Below are positions 37,913 to 46,733 of a stretch of 64,000 nucleotides of DNA, in pieces. The notes beneath the pieces were generated by a model. It made no database searches. It saw only the letters and a program-made list of their open reading frames with translations, and had not been told where the DNA came from. Made by a program: the position numbers and the translations under genes. The number at the start of each line of letters is the position of its first letter. Within the stretch, counting starts at the first letter, position 1. Origin of the DNA: a bacterium 1XD21-13 (GTDB lineage Bacteria > Bacillota > Clostridia > Lachnospirales > Lachnospiraceae); assembly GCA_009917555.1 (NCBI GenBank), contig QZDX01000001.1:248001-312000 (forward strand), given 5' to 3'.

Positions 37913-40690
37913 ATGAAACAAAGGATATCTCAACGAATCAGTATGCTGTCAGCCCTGTTGGCTTTGCCTGCCACAGCTCTTTTTGCGTGGCTGGTGATGA
38001 GTGTGCTTTATGAAAAAATGCCCTGGTATGAGGAGTTTGTAACAGGCTATACCTCCTGGACCGCCTACTACAAATCCGGTGATATGACACTGTCCTATCT
38101 GGTCATTGGCGGGGTACTTGGATTTTATATCTTGTTTTTGGCAATATTTTATATTCTCTCAAAAAAGATACCTTGGCTGGGCAGAGACCTGGATGTAAGG
38201 CTGGAATATAAGCCGGAATGGAATAAGCGCTGTGAGTTAGTGGAAAAAAGCTGCTTTTTCTTTCTGTTTACACAGTTTACCATAGCCTCTGTGCTGAGAA
38301 GTGTGGATTTTCTGATTCCAGGGGGTGTGTCGATCCTTCGAGCCTGTTTTCATCCCATACAGGGGATTGGAGCGGCAGCGGCATTGCTGTTTTTATACGG
38401 GTATGTGAGACAGAAAAATGAACGGAGGATGAAAAGGGCTCTGGAGCTTAGCCAACTGCTTCTCCCCGTTTGTTTTTGGTGTATTTCCCATTATGAATAT
38501 CTGTGGGATGGAAGGGTGATTACCCAATATGATTCCATAAAAATGAAGACAGCTATGGGAATTCTGACCATTGCTCTGATCGGTTATAATGTATACCGCA
38601 GTTTTTGGAGGGATCGGAAAAAGGAAACAGGGACCATTTATATCAGCAGCTTTCTTTCTCTGGCTGTCTATGCGTCCTATGTGCTTCCAAGAGGAACTAT
38701 ATCCGGTACGCCTCTGGAAATGTACCATTATGGAGAATTTTCCGGCCCCCTCCATCAGCTTTTGAATTTTGGAACAGTTCCCTATCTGGACACGATGCCT
38801 ATTCACGGGGTCTGTGACTATATCCAGGCGGGAGTCTGGTATACTCTGTTTGACGGAACCTATGCCTCTTTTGAGGCGGCTATGGTGATTGGTTGTGTGC
38901 TGATCGCCGTAATCACGGCTGCCATTACTTATTATTGTGTGGAAAATAAGCTGGCGGGACTGCTTTGTATTCTGCTGTTTTCCCTGTTTGGAGATCAGTA
39001 CTATTATACCAGGTGGGCCTTTGTTCTTCCCTTTATCTTAATTCTGTTTTCCAAAAAAGTGCGGGAAGATTTTTCCAGGCTTTTATGGTGCTGGACCTTT
39101 ATCTCCATTTTGTCTATTGCCTGGAATCCGTCCATAGGAGGGGCCTGCGCTTTGGCGGCTCTGCCTATGATACTTTATGAGGGGATTCACGAAAAGGGTT
39201 GGAGAGTTTTCTTAAGTCTGGGGAAAAAAGAGGGACGGAGGAAGCTTCTGCCCTGGTATATACCTCTTTTTGTGCTGGGAATCTGTTTTATCCCCATGTT
39301 TTTCGCAATTCTCCGCTATATTGTGGAAAACTCCGCCGCAATTTTGGAAACCACGGGGGATATTCTCATGGAGGAGCTGACCTCGCCCTATGTGTGGTAT
39401 GCTACCTTCGGCTTTGCCTTTGCACTTTTGGGTGTCTGTTATTTTCTTGTTGGGAAAAAGGGAGAGGAAAAAAAGCTGGCAATCTACGCCTTGAGCTTTC
39501 TCGTTTTGTTTAACGGGATTATTGTAAAATATACCTTTATCCGTACCCAGTTCGGGGAACGGGGAATTATCGTAACGGCAGTGAGCAGCCTTTTTTTGGT
39601 GCTTATGATTTTTCTGCCCTATTTAAGAGAGCATCGCTCTGCCAGTACCGCTCTTTTGACCGCTTTTCTGTTTGGCTGTGTAGTGTGGGCAAAGGGGGCC
39701 AACCTGATTCAGCTTCCGGGCAGGATCTTTGAACAGGATGAGATTTCAGAAGCTTATGTGTATGCTTCCGTGGAGGAAACAAAAATTCCAGGACTTGGGG
39801 ATATCTATATTACGGAGGAGCAAAAGGAAGAGCTGATGAATCTCAATGAGCTTGCCAACGGACTCTGCGGGAAGGGATATCAGTTTGTAGATATGACCAA
39901 TCAGCTTGCTCACTACAATATTTTGAATAAAAAGGTCCTTCTGCCCTTCAGCAGTACCTACAATACTAACAATCGGGTCATGCAGACCAGAGCGATAGAG
40001 GTGCTGGAGGAATTAAAACCGGAGGTGATTGCCGTGTGGCCGGCTTGGGAGCATGATTCCGGCTCCCTAAGCACGCGAAATTATTACCTTTATCAATACC
40101 TGGCAAGAAATTATGCTCCCTGTAAGTATAAAAATATTATCTTTCTCACCAATCAGGAGGAAATTATCGGGCAGTACGAGCCGGCCTATGAAGAGCTGGG
40201 CAAAATTATGCATATTGAGCGACTGAAAATGCTGCCGGCCGCGTGGGGCAATGAATATCTGGAGGAAAAAGAGACAATAGATATTCAGGTTCCTTATAGC
40301 CTGGTGGATTCCAACACGGAGGAGCTGGGGGAAAATCTCTACCGCATGACAGGGGAAGAAAATTATTTTATGTATACCTTTGATGAGAAGGTCTGGGGTT
40401 CTCAGATTCCATTTTTAAGGATCTGTGTCCGGGAGCCGGATAATTCCGGTGGGGATCTTCATTTTGAGGGTGTCGTTTACTTTATGGATGAGGGGAAGGG
40501 TCTCAAAGAGGGCCATCGCTTTATTTATGATGGGGGAGAGGGGGAATTTTTGATTCCTCTGACTACCAGTCCTTACTGGAGCTATTCCCGGAAGCTTGAG
40601 ACCTTTATGGTGGATTTTGTAAGCGGAAGTCTGAATGGCCGGGAGCTTGAGATACGGCTGGAATTTGAGACCTTCCGTGAGGAAGAATAA
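37913..40690 (+). CDS. Large polytopic membrane protein with C-terminal extracytoplasmic region
   Basis: A 925-residue protein. Roughly the first 620 residues hold about 13-14 membrane segments; the rest is soluble, with mixed alpha/beta sequence (VIAVWPAWEHDSGS and IDIQVPYSLVDSNTEELGE). I do not recognise a named family; the layout suits GT-C-type surface polymer enzymes. It has its own ribosome-binding site (GAGAGGATG) and runs in an apparent operon between the 512-residue protein and the PlsC gene. Confidence 0.65.
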   Translation: MKQRISQRISMLSALLALPATALFAWLVMSVLYEKMPWYEEFVTGYTSWTAYYKSGDMTLSYLVIGGVLGFYILFLAIFYILSKKIPWLGRDLDVRLEYKPEWNKRCELVEKSCFFFLFTQFTIASVLRSVDFLIPGGVSILRACFHPIQGIGAAAALLFLYGYVRQKNERRMKRALELSQLLLPVCFWCISHYEYLWDGRVITQYDSIKMKTAMGILTIALIGYNVYRSFWRDRKKETGTIYISSFLSLAVYASYVLPRGTISGTPLEMYHYGEFSGPLHQLLNFGTVPYLDTMPIHGVCDYIQAGVWYTLFDGTYASFEAAMVIGCVLIAVITAAITYYCVENKLAGLLCILLFSLFGDQYYYTRWAFVLPFILILFSKKVREDFSRLLWCWTFISILSIAWNPSIGGACALAALPMILYEGIHEKGWRVFLSLGKKEGRRKLLPWYIPLFVLGICFIPMFFAILRYIVENSAAILETTGDILMEELTSPYVWYATFGFAFALLGVCYFLVGKKGEEKKLAIYALSFLVLFNGIIVKYTFIRTQFGERGIIVTAVSSLFLVLMIFLPYLREHRSASTALLTAFLFGCVVWAKGANLIQLPGRIFEQDEISEAYVYASVEETKIPGLGDIYITEEQKEELMNLNELANGLCGKGYQFVDMTNQLAHYNILNKKVLLPFSSTYNTNNRVMQTRAIEVLEELKPEVIAVWPAWEHDSGSLSTRNYYLYQYLARNYAPCKYKNIIFLTNQEEIIGQYEPAYEELGKIMHIERLKMLPAAWGNEYLEEKETIDIQVPYSLVDSNTEELGENLYRMTGEENYFMYTFDEKVWGSQIPFLRICVREPDNSGGDLHFEGVVYFMDEGKGLKEGHRFIYDGGEGEFLIPLTTSPYWSYSRKLETFMVDFVSGSLNGRELEIRLEFETFREEE

Positions 40691-40744
40691 ATTTTGCCCC
40701 GCAAGGGGAGTATTTGAGATAAATGAGATGAGAGAGGCAGCAGG

Positions 40745-41464
40745 ATGAAACGGATTCTTTTGATGGTACTGTACAATCTTCCCTTTGTACCCTGGTGGTG
40801 GTATCAGCTTTGCTCCTATGCAAAGCACACGGATGAAATTCCGGCGGAGAAAAAATATGCTCTTTTAAAAAAAATCACGGTCCATGCCAATAAGGGAGGC
40901 CGGGTCAAGATAGAGGTTCATGGTAAGGAACATATTCCTTCCCAAAAGGGATTTATTTTCTTCCCCAATCATCAGGGCCTCTTTGATGTGCTGTCCATCA
41001 TTGAAGCCTGTGATGTGCCCTTTTCCGTAGTAGCCAAGATTGAGGTAAAGGATATTCTGTTTCTAAAGCAGGTATTTGCTATTTTAAAGGCAAAGTTCAT
41101 GGATCGGGATAATGTACGCCAGTCTCTCAAGATTATCCAGGAGGTAACGGAGGAGGTAAAGAGTGGAAAGAATTATTTGATTTTTCCCGAGGGAACCCGC
41201 TCAAAGAAGGGAAATGAGGTGGGGAAATTTAAAGGAGGAAGCTTCAAAAGCGCCATGAATGCCAAATGTCCCATTGTACCGGTGGCCATGCTGAATTCCT
41301 ATCAGGCATTTGATACCAACAGTATCCGGCCGGTGACAGTGCAGGTTCATTTTTTAAAGCCGATACCCTATGAGGAGTATCAGGGAATGAAGTCTACGGA
41401 AATTGCGAAGCTGGTTCGGGGACAGATTGTGGAAACCATAGAAAAGAGTTTAAAAAATGATTGA
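40745..41464 (+). CDS. plsC: 1-acyl-sn-glycerol-3-phosphate acyltransferase (PlsC family)
   Basis: A 239-residue LPLAT-family enzyme that makes phosphatidic acid from lysophosphatidic acid. The catalytic NHxxxxD motif is FFPNHQGLFD near residues 75-84; the substrate-binding motif FPEGTRSKKG lies near residues 148-157. A short hydrophobic N terminus (LLMVLYNLPFVPWWW) should anchor it to the membrane. It directly follows the GT-C-like genes. Confidence 0.9.
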   Translation: MKRILLMVLYNLPFVPWWWYQLCSYAKHTDEIPAEKKYALLKKITVHANKGGRVKIEVHGKEHIPSQKGFIFFPNHQGLFDVLSIIEACDVPFSVVAKIEVKDILFLKQVFAILKAKFMDRDNVRQSLKIIQEVTEEVKSGKNYLIFPEGTRSKKGNEVGKFKGGSFKSAMNAKCPIVPVAMLNSYQAFDTNSIRPVTVQVHFLKPIPYEEYQGMKSTEIAKLVRGQIVETIEKSLKND

Positions 41465-41491
41465 CAGGCATGGGAAGAAATGCTATGTTTT

Positions 41492-41594
41492 AATTGCCTA
41501 TACGACTGACGGAGGTGGAAGTAACCACAGGGAGTATAGGGAGTAGGAAGCCGACCGTCTGGGCATTGATCGCTTGGACTGCGGCTTTTTGTTT
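41492..41594 (+). promoter_or_regulatory. ZTP riboswitch (pfl motif)
   Basis: The conserved core is present: CGACTGACGGAGGTGGAA, then ACCACAGGGAGT, and after a short linker CCGACCGTCTGGGCA (41551-41565), the pseudoknot-forming part. AAGCCG (41548-41553) can pair with CGGCTT (41582-41587) followed by T5GT4, a terminator that would compete with ligand-bound pseudoknot folding. ZTP/ZMP signals low 10-formyl-tetrahydrofolate, fitting the two purine genes downstream. Confidence 0.92.
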
Positions 41595-41636
41595 TATGAG
41601 CAGCATGGAGATAAAAATAGAGAGAGGAGAACAGAC

Positions 41637-42350
41637 ATGGAAATGATTTCACTGGCACAGACCCTTCGGGAGAATTCCTACCCGGGACGGGGCATTGTCA
41701 TCGGCAGATCCGAGGATGGAAAAAAGGCGGTGGCCGCTTACTTTATTATGGGAAGAAGTGAGAACAGCAGAAACCGGATATTTGTGGAGGAGGGCGAGGG
41801 AATCCGCACCCAGGCCTTTGATCCCTCAAAGCTTACGGACCCCAGCCTGATCATCTACGCGCCGGTGCGGGTTCTGGGCAATAAGACGATTGTAACTAAC
41901 GGGGATCAGACGGATACCATCTATGAGTGCATGGAGAAGGGACAGACCTTTGAGCAGGCCCTGCGCACCCGGGAATTTGAGCCGGACGGCCCCAATTATA
42001 CACCGCGGATTTCTGGAATTCTGGAGATTGGGGACGGACATTTTGATTATTCCATGTCTATTTTAAAAAGTGATAACGGAGATCCCTCTTCCTGTAACCG
42101 CTATACATTCTCCTATGAGAACTGTCCGGCAGGGGAAGGGCACTTCATTCATACTTATCAGTGTGACGGGAATCCCCTTCCAAGCTTTGAGGGTGAGCCC
42201 AAGCTTGTGGCAATTCCCAGTGATATGGAGAAGTTTAGCAATATGCTGTGGCTGAATCTCAATGAGGACAATAAGGTGTCTCTCTTTGTGCGGTATATTG
42301 ACATTGAGACCGGAAAGTATGAGACACGGATTGTAAATAAGAATGAATAA
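41637..42350 (+). CDS. IMP cyclohydrolase, PurO-type
   Basis: A 237-residue protein matching the IMP_cyclohyd family first known from archaeal PurO: NSYPGRGIVIGRSEDGKKAVAAYFIMGRSENSRNR at the N terminus and EFEPDGPNYTPRISGI in the middle. It would close FAICAR to IMP, the last step of purine synthesis. It is followed by a formyltransferase lacking the cyclohydrolase domain, so the bifunctional PurH is replaced by two proteins. The start at 41637 is set by GAGAGGAG; a start at 41574 lies within the riboswitch. Confidence 0.88.
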   Translation: MEMISLAQTLRENSYPGRGIVIGRSEDGKKAVAAYFIMGRSENSRNRIFVEEGEGIRTQAFDPSKLTDPSLIIYAPVRVLGNKTIVTNGDQTDTIYECMEKGQTFEQALRTREFEPDGPNYTPRISGILEIGDGHFDYSMSILKSDNGDPSSCNRYTFSYENCPAGEGHFIHTYQCDGNPLPSFEGEPKLVAIPSDMEKFSNMLWLNLNEDNKVSLFVRYIDIETGKYETRIVNKNE

Positions 42351-42360
42351 CTTAAAAATT

Positions 42361-42407
42361 TTGTGACTTCACCCTTTAGTGCTGTCGCGCAGCGACTGGA
42401 ATAGGAG
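42361..42407 (+). repeat. Short hairpin element, copy D, before the AICAR transformylase gene
   Basis: TTGTGACTTCACCCTTTAG, then GCTGTCGC-GCA-GCGAC (hairpin 42384-42396) and TGGAATAGGAG, nine bases before the ATG. It is almost identical over about 45 bases to the 3' half of copy E (51.29-51.33 kb), but the partner arm of the large stem is missing, so it looks 5'-truncated. Confidence 0.8.
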
Positions 42408-42415
42408 AATATGCA

Positions 42416-43594
42416 ATGAAAGAATTAGAATTAAAATACGGATGTAACCCCAATCAGAAGCCCTCGAAAATCTATGTGGCAAATGGAGAGGAGCTTCCCA
42501 TCACGGTTCTCTGCGGAAAGCCGGGCTATATCAATTTTCTGGATGCCTTCAACGGATGGCAGCTGGTAAAGGAGCTCAAGGAGGCCACAGGGCTTCCGGC
42601 CGCCACCTCCTTTAAGCATGTATCCCCGGCAGGAGCGGCCGTAGGCCTTCCTCTGGATGATACCTTGAAGAAGATCTACTGGGTAGATGACATGGGAGAG
42701 CTTTCTCCCTTGGCCTGTGCCTATGCAAGAGCCAGAGGCGCTGACAGAATGTCCTCCTTTGGTGACTTTATTGCCCTGTCCGATGTCTGCGATAAGGACA
42801 CGGCTTCCATTATCAAGAGGGAGGTTTCCGACGGCGTAATTGCTCCGGGCTATACGGAGGAAGCGTTGGAGATTTTAAGAGCAAAGAAAAAAGGAAATTA
42901 TAATGTGATTCAAATTGATCCCGATTACCGTCCGGCACCGCTGGAGCACAAGGAGGTCTATGGAATCACCTTTGAGCAGGGCCGTCAGGAGCTTCCCATC
43001 AATGATGAGCTTCTCTCTAAGATTGTGACAAAAAATCAGGAGCTGACAGACGCGGCGAAAATGGACCTGAAAATCTCTCTCATTACCTTAAAGTATACCC
43101 AGTCCAATTCCGTATGCTTTGTAAAGGGCGGACAGGCAATTGGAATCGGCGCCGGCCAGCAGTCCCGTGTTCACTGCACCAGATTGGCAGGACAGAAGGC
43201 GGACAATTGGTTTCTGCGTCAGAGCCCCAAGGTATTGGGTCTTAAGTTTGTAGACGGCATCGGCCGGGCAGACCGGGACAACGCCATTGATGTGTATATT
43301 GGAAATGAGTATATGGATGTTTTGGCAGAGGGCGCTTGGCAGAGAATTTTCAAGGTGAAGCCGGAGGTATTCACGGAGGAGGAAAAGCGGGCATGGCTTG
43401 ATCAGATGGCGGAGGTAACCGTTGGCTCCGACGCCTTCTTCCCCTTCAGCGACAACATTGAGCGGGCAAAGAAGAGCGGTGTGAAGTACATTGCGCAGCC
43501 GGGAGGGTCCGTGAGGGATGATCTGGTGATTGAGACATGTGATAAGTATGGGATGGTGATGGCTTTTACGGGGATACGGTTGTTTCACCACTAA
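42416..43594 (+). CDS. AICAR transformylase (stand-alone, PurH C-terminal type)
   Basis: A 392-residue phosphoribosylaminoimidazolecarboxamide formyltransferase. It begins LKYGCNPNQKPSK, matching the RYGENPHQ segment that opens the AICARFT half of PurH, and contains ATSFKHVSPAGAAVG with the catalytic Lys-His pair and QSNSVCFVKGGQAIGIGAGQQSR. No IMP cyclohydrolase (MGS-like) domain is present; the PurO-type gene upstream supplies it. It uses 10-formyl-THF, the pathway sensed by the ZTP riboswitch. The ribosome-binding site is part of element copy D. Confidence 0.94.
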   Translation: MKELELKYGCNPNQKPSKIYVANGEELPITVLCGKPGYINFLDAFNGWQLVKELKEATGLPAATSFKHVSPAGAAVGLPLDDTLKKIYWVDDMGELSPLACAYARARGADRMSSFGDFIALSDVCDKDTASIIKREVSDGVIAPGYTEEALEILRAKKKGNYNVIQIDPDYRPAPLEHKEVYGITFEQGRQELPINDELLSKIVTKNQELTDAAKMDLKISLITLKYTQSNSVCFVKGGQAIGIGAGQQSRVHCTRLAGQKADNWFLRQSPKVLGLKFVDGIGRADRDNAIDVYIGNEYMDVLAEGAWQRIFKVKPEVFTEEEKRAWLDQMAEVTVGSDAFFPFSDNIERAKKSGVKYIAQPGGSVRDDLVIETCDKYGMVMAFTGIRLFHH

Positions 43595-43611
43595 AAAATT
43601 GAGAATCATAA

Positions 43612-43640
43612 TAAAAAGGGCGCCATCGGGCGTCTTTTTT
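43612..43640 (+). terminator. Terminator after the AICAR transformylase gene
   Basis: AAAAAGGGCGCC and GGGCGTCTTTTTT form a stem with one bulge around ATC, followed by T6, 18 bases after the stop. Confidence 0.75.
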
Positions 43641-43830
43641 ATCTATGACAAGTTAGATATAGATACATCCGGTACTACTCATATCATCCATATTGGAAGT
43701 ACTCCTATTGCGGGAACATTAGATAACTTTTCTAACAAACCCGCCTTTGGATTAGAAGCAATTACAACCTTGGATTATGTGGCGGATAATATGTTAAAAG
43801 GAACCGGGAATGAAGAAGAGATAAGCTGCA
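43641..43830 (+). pseudogene. Probable gene remnant of unknown family
   Basis: An open stretch encodes protein-like sequence (YDKLDIDTSGTTHIIHIGS, PIAGTLDNFSNKPAFGLEA) but has no convincing start: the frame opens inside the previous terminator and runs through another terminator at 43838-43866. A/T content is higher than in flanking genes. I do not recognise the family. It may be the 3' part of a lost or transferred gene whose own terminator survives. Confidence 0.35.
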
Positions 43831-43837
43831 AATGCTC

Positions 43838-43866
43838 AGAGGTGCCTGTGGCATCTCTCTCTTTTT
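43838..43866 (+). terminator. Terminator after the gene remnant
   Basis: AGAGGTGCC (43838-43846) pairs with GGCATCTCT (43850-43858), one G-U pair, then CTCTTTTT. Confidence 0.75.
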
Positions 43867-43899
43867 ACATCATCAAAAAGAATCCCAAAGAAAGGATTT

Positions 43900-45135
43900 C
43901 TATATCTGGTTATTCACCGGCAGCGAAAAATACCGCGTAGGCAGCTGCAGCATTTGCTCCATAGCAAAAGCCGCAGCTCCCAGAAGAGCCAGGTTCCGCT
44001 CCTCGGAGAGCAGGCGAATCTCGGGAATTGTTGCGTAGCTTGACTGCCGTTTCTCTAAGCTCTCCTTAAGGCTGTTTAACAGCGTGGAGCCGGCCTTGCT
44101 TATGGCGCCACTGATAATGATCATATCCGGATGGAAAATATGCAACAGGGAAAGAATTCCATGTCCCAGTGTGCGTCCGCACTCCGTGAGCAGCTCCGTG
44201 GCATAGGAATCCCCCTCCTTTGACGCCTGAATAATCGCCTGATAGGTAATGCTCGGAATGCTGTTTAAGATGCTGTCCGGATGCTCGGAAAGCCGTTCCG
44301 CCGCAATCTCTTCCAGGGCCCGGCCGCTGCAGTAAGCATTGAGGCAGCCGTTGCTGCCGCAGTAGGGACAGGGCCGTCCGTGATAGTCAACGGTGATATG
44401 GCCAGACTCGGAGGAACAGCTGCTGCTAGCATAGATATTGCGTCCGTCCGTCAGACCCACGCCGACGCCCGTATCCGTAAGAAAATTCATAATTACAAGA
44501 TCCGAGCTTCTGTCCGTCCGGAACCACCAGTAAGCCAGTGCTCCCACATCCGCGTCATGTTCCATAAAGATAGGCAGATCCGTAAACTGAGACAGCTTTT
44601 CCTTAAAGGGGTAGTAGGAGCGCTTGGCCGGATCCTTCTCAAAGGGAGGCACCATAATGCATCCGGTATTGCGAAAATAGGGGCCGGGCACAGATACGCC
44701 GATAGAGACAATCTCCGGATACATCCGGCAGAAATCCTGGATATATCTTCCGGCCGTCTCCACGACCTCCTCAATATTCCGTGTGGAAATATAGAGGAAG
44801 GGAATGGATACCAGATCCCCAAAAAAATTGCCGTGAAAATCGCAGGCCTGCAGCTCCAGGCGGTTCCAGAAGAGATTGACTGCCAGAACCTTGAATTTAT
44901 CATAACAAAAAGAAAGGCCGATGGAACGCCGCCCCTTTTTTCTCTCAATAAAATCCGTTTCATAAATAATGCCGGCGTCCAGAAGCGAGTGGATAATCTT
45001 GGTGATGGACGCCAGGGTAAGCCCGGTGGCCGCCCCCAGATCCGTTCTGGAACAGCCGGAATGATCCATCAGATAATACAGCACCTCCGAACGGTTGGAA
45101 TCCAACAGATCCGTTAAATTTTTTCCCTTTTTCAC
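43900..45135 (-). CDS. ROK-family transcriptional repressor (NagC/XylR type)
   Basis: A 411-residue protein. An N-terminal winged HTH (about 10-65, CSRTDLGAATGLTLASITKIIHSLLDAGII) is joined to a ROK sugar-binding domain with the zinc motif CPYCGSNGCL near residue 250. Such repressors release DNA when the imported sugar or its phosphate binds. It is divergent from the ABC importer genes and is thus the likely regulator of the island. The start is GTG (45135), eight bases after GGAG; a strong promoter (TTGACA-17-TATAAT) lies just upstream. Confidence 0.9.
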   Translation of the reverse strand: MKKGKNLTDLLDSNRSEVLYYLMDHSGCSRTDLGAATGLTLASITKIIHSLLDAGIIYETDFIERKKGRRSIGLSFCYDKFKVLAVNLFWNRLELQACDFHGNFFGDLVSIPFLYISTRNIEEVVETAGRYIQDFCRMYPEIVSIGVSVPGPYFRNTGCIMVPPFEKDPAKRSYYPFKEKLSQFTDLPIFMEHDADVGALAYWWFRTDRSSDLVIMNFLTDTGVGVGLTDGRNIYASSSCSSESGHITVDYHGRPCPYCGSNGCLNAYCSGRALEEIAAERLSEHPDSILNSIPSITYQAIIQASKEGDSYATELLTECGRTLGHGILSLLHIFHPDMIIISGAISKAGSTLLNSLKESLEKRQSSYATIPEIRLLSEERNLALLGAAAFAMEQMLQLPTRYFSLPVNNQI

Positions 45136-45165
45136 AATAATTTCTCCATAAGATGTATTGAATTA

Positions 45166-45194
45166 ATTATAAGAAAGAAATGAGAGCTTGTCAA
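45166..45194 (-). promoter_or_regulatory. Promoter of the ROK repressor gene
   Basis: On the minus strand a consensus TTGACA (45194-45189) and a consensus TATAAT (45171-45166), spacer 17. Confidence 0.85.
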
Positions 45195-45267
45195 ATATAT
45201 ATGAATAAAACGGACGTTTATGACAACCGGTTCCGGGAACAGCGCCGTAAATGGAAAAATCCGCAGC

Positions 45268-45280
45268 TTAACACAGTTAA
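45268..45280. promoter_or_regulatory. Candidate ROK operator O1
   Basis: TTAAC-ACA-GTTAA, an inverted repeat with five-base arms. The same arms with the same spacing recur at 45450-45462, in the same intergenic region. Confidence 0.5.
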
Positions 45281-45436
45281 TTGATAAGATGGTGAAAGAC
45301 GCTGCCATAAAAGGATTTGACGAAAGATGGAGAAAAAACAGGCTTAAACCACAAAAAACAGGTCAAAAAACATAGAACATAGGTGAAAATGACGGAATGA
45401 TAAATACAAATTTTATGGGACACAGGCAAAAATGTA

Positions 45437-45465
45437 TTGACAGATATACTTAACAGTGTTAAAAT
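45437..45465 (+). promoter_or_regulatory. Promoter of the ABC importer operon, with overlapping candidate operator O2
   Basis: TTGACA (45437-45442), 17-base spacer, TAAAAT (45460-45465). The inverted repeat TTAAC-AGT-GTTAA (45450-45462) covers the spacer and the -10 box, so a bound repressor would block RNA polymerase. Confidence 0.75.
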
Positions 45466-45515
45466 AACCCTGTCGAGCATAGAAATGCCGAAAAATTTTA
45501 AGGAGGATATTAGTT

Positions 45516-46544
45516 ATGAAACAGAAGTTAGTAGCTGTAATGCTGACACTGGCAATGACAGCAGCACTTGCCGCATGTGGCTCCAAGGCAGAGGCACCGG
45601 CAGAAGCACCCGCTGAGACAGAAGCACCTGCAGAGGCAGAGGCACCGGAAGCAGAAGCTCCCGAGGCAGAGGAGCCGGCAGCAGGCGGCGCAGACTTAGC
45701 AAGTCTGAAATTTGGTTTTGTAGTTGGATCCTTTGAGCATACTTTCTATCAGCTCATCGGCGAGGGTATTGAGGCTGAGTGTAAGACCCAGGGACTGGCT
45801 GACGATCAGTTCTCCGTACTGGATGCAAGCCTTGACCCGGTAATCGCAACCAGCAAGGTTGAGACCCTTACCGCAGACGGCTGCAACGCAATTGCTCTTG
45901 CATGTAACGATGCCGCAGGCGTTAAGCCCGCCATCGAGAACGCCGACAAGGACGGCGTAGCAATGTTCACCTTCGACTGTACATCCGAGTCTGACGCTAT
46001 CAACTGCTTCGTTGGTACCGACAACTACCAGGGCGGCGTTCTTGGCGGACAGGAGCTTCTTCGTCTGTCTGAGGAAGGCGACACCGTAGCAATCATCGGA
46101 TATCCCACCGCTTCTTCCTGTCTTGACAGAGAGAATGGCGCCATTGATACCGTAGGCGATCAGAGAAATCTGCTGACCGGCTATGACTACAAGGGAGACG
46201 CGAACGAGGCTCAGAAGATTATGGAGAATATCCTTACCACCAATCCGGAGTGCAAGGCCGTATTCTGTGTAGGTGACCCGGCAGCAACCGGCGCTCTTGC
46301 TTCCATCAAGGCAGCAGGTTCCAACTGTGTGATCATCGGCTTTGACGGCAATCCGGAAGCAAAGGAAGCTATCCTGGATGCTGAGAACGGAAAGTACTGG
46401 GTATCTGAGGTTTCCCAGAATCCGAAGGAGATCGGTGCAACCATCGTTCGTGAGATGATTTCTTTCATGACCGAGGGCAAGGTATCTGACAAGCAGATCT
46501 TCATCGCTCCTTACATTATTACTGCTGAGAATGCAGCGGAATAA
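45516..46544 (+). CDS. Sugar ABC transporter substrate-binding lipoprotein (RbsB-like)
   Basis: A 342-residue lipoprotein: signal peptide with lipobox ALAAC (Cys21), then a linker of imperfect EAPAEA repeats (about residues 25-55), then a periplasmic-binding-protein type I fold (LKFGFVVGSFEHTFYQLIGEGIEAE at its start). This is the pentose/hexose-binding family of ribose, allose and galactose importers. It has AAGGAGG upstream and is first in the operon. The hairpin after it suggests higher expression than the transporter genes, as is usual for binding proteins. Confidence 0.92.
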   Translation: MKQKLVAVMLTLAMTAALAACGSKAEAPAEAPAETEAPAEAEAPEAEAPEAEEPAAGGADLASLKFGFVVGSFEHTFYQLIGEGIEAECKTQGLADDQFSVLDASLDPVIATSKVETLTADGCNAIALACNDAAGVKPAIENADKDGVAMFTFDCTSESDAINCFVGTDNYQGGVLGGQELLRLSEEGDTVAIIGYPTASSCLDRENGAIDTVGDQRNLLTGYDYKGDANEAQKIMENILTTNPECKAVFCVGDPAATGALASIKAAGSNCVIIGFDGNPEAKEAILDAENGKYWVSEVSQNPKEIGATIVREMISFMTEGKVSDKQIFIAPYIITAENAAE

Positions 46545-46597
46545 TCCGGCGGCTTGAAAAAGCACAAAAATATATAGTACACGTTTGAAAAGGAAGG

Positions 46598-46648
46598 GAG
46601 GTTATTCTGGAGACTTAAGTCATTTGGAATAACCTCTCATTGTTTTTT
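46598..46648 (+). terminator. Intercistronic hairpin after the binding-protein gene
   Basis: GAGGTTATTC (46598-46607) pairs with GAATAACCTC (46627-46636), with an inner GACTTAAGTC palindrome; TTTTTT follows shortly (46642 on). It probably acts as a partial terminator and 3' stabiliser between the binding protein and the ATPase. Confidence 0.65.
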
Positions 46649-46733
46649 GGGGGAGCCATATACATGCGCAGGCACCCATGACTGGTTTCCTGTTTGTGGG
46701 AAAGACAAAATAATTTTGAGAAGGAATGAAGCT

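Noticed and set aside
43599-43940. A complete 113-residue gene
   Set aside because: The frame starts within one terminator and runs through a second one; only the middle part looks protein-like, so it is listed as a remnant.
44281-45117. A 278-codon plus-strand frame opposite the ROK repressor
   Set aside because: The minus strand encodes a complete ROK protein with start site and promoter; the plus frame has low-complexity composition and no domain.
45590-45700. Tandem GCA/GAG-rich repeats
   Set aside because: This is the EAPAEA spacer coding region of the binding lipoprotein, common in such proteins, and not a minisatellite or CRISPR-like array.
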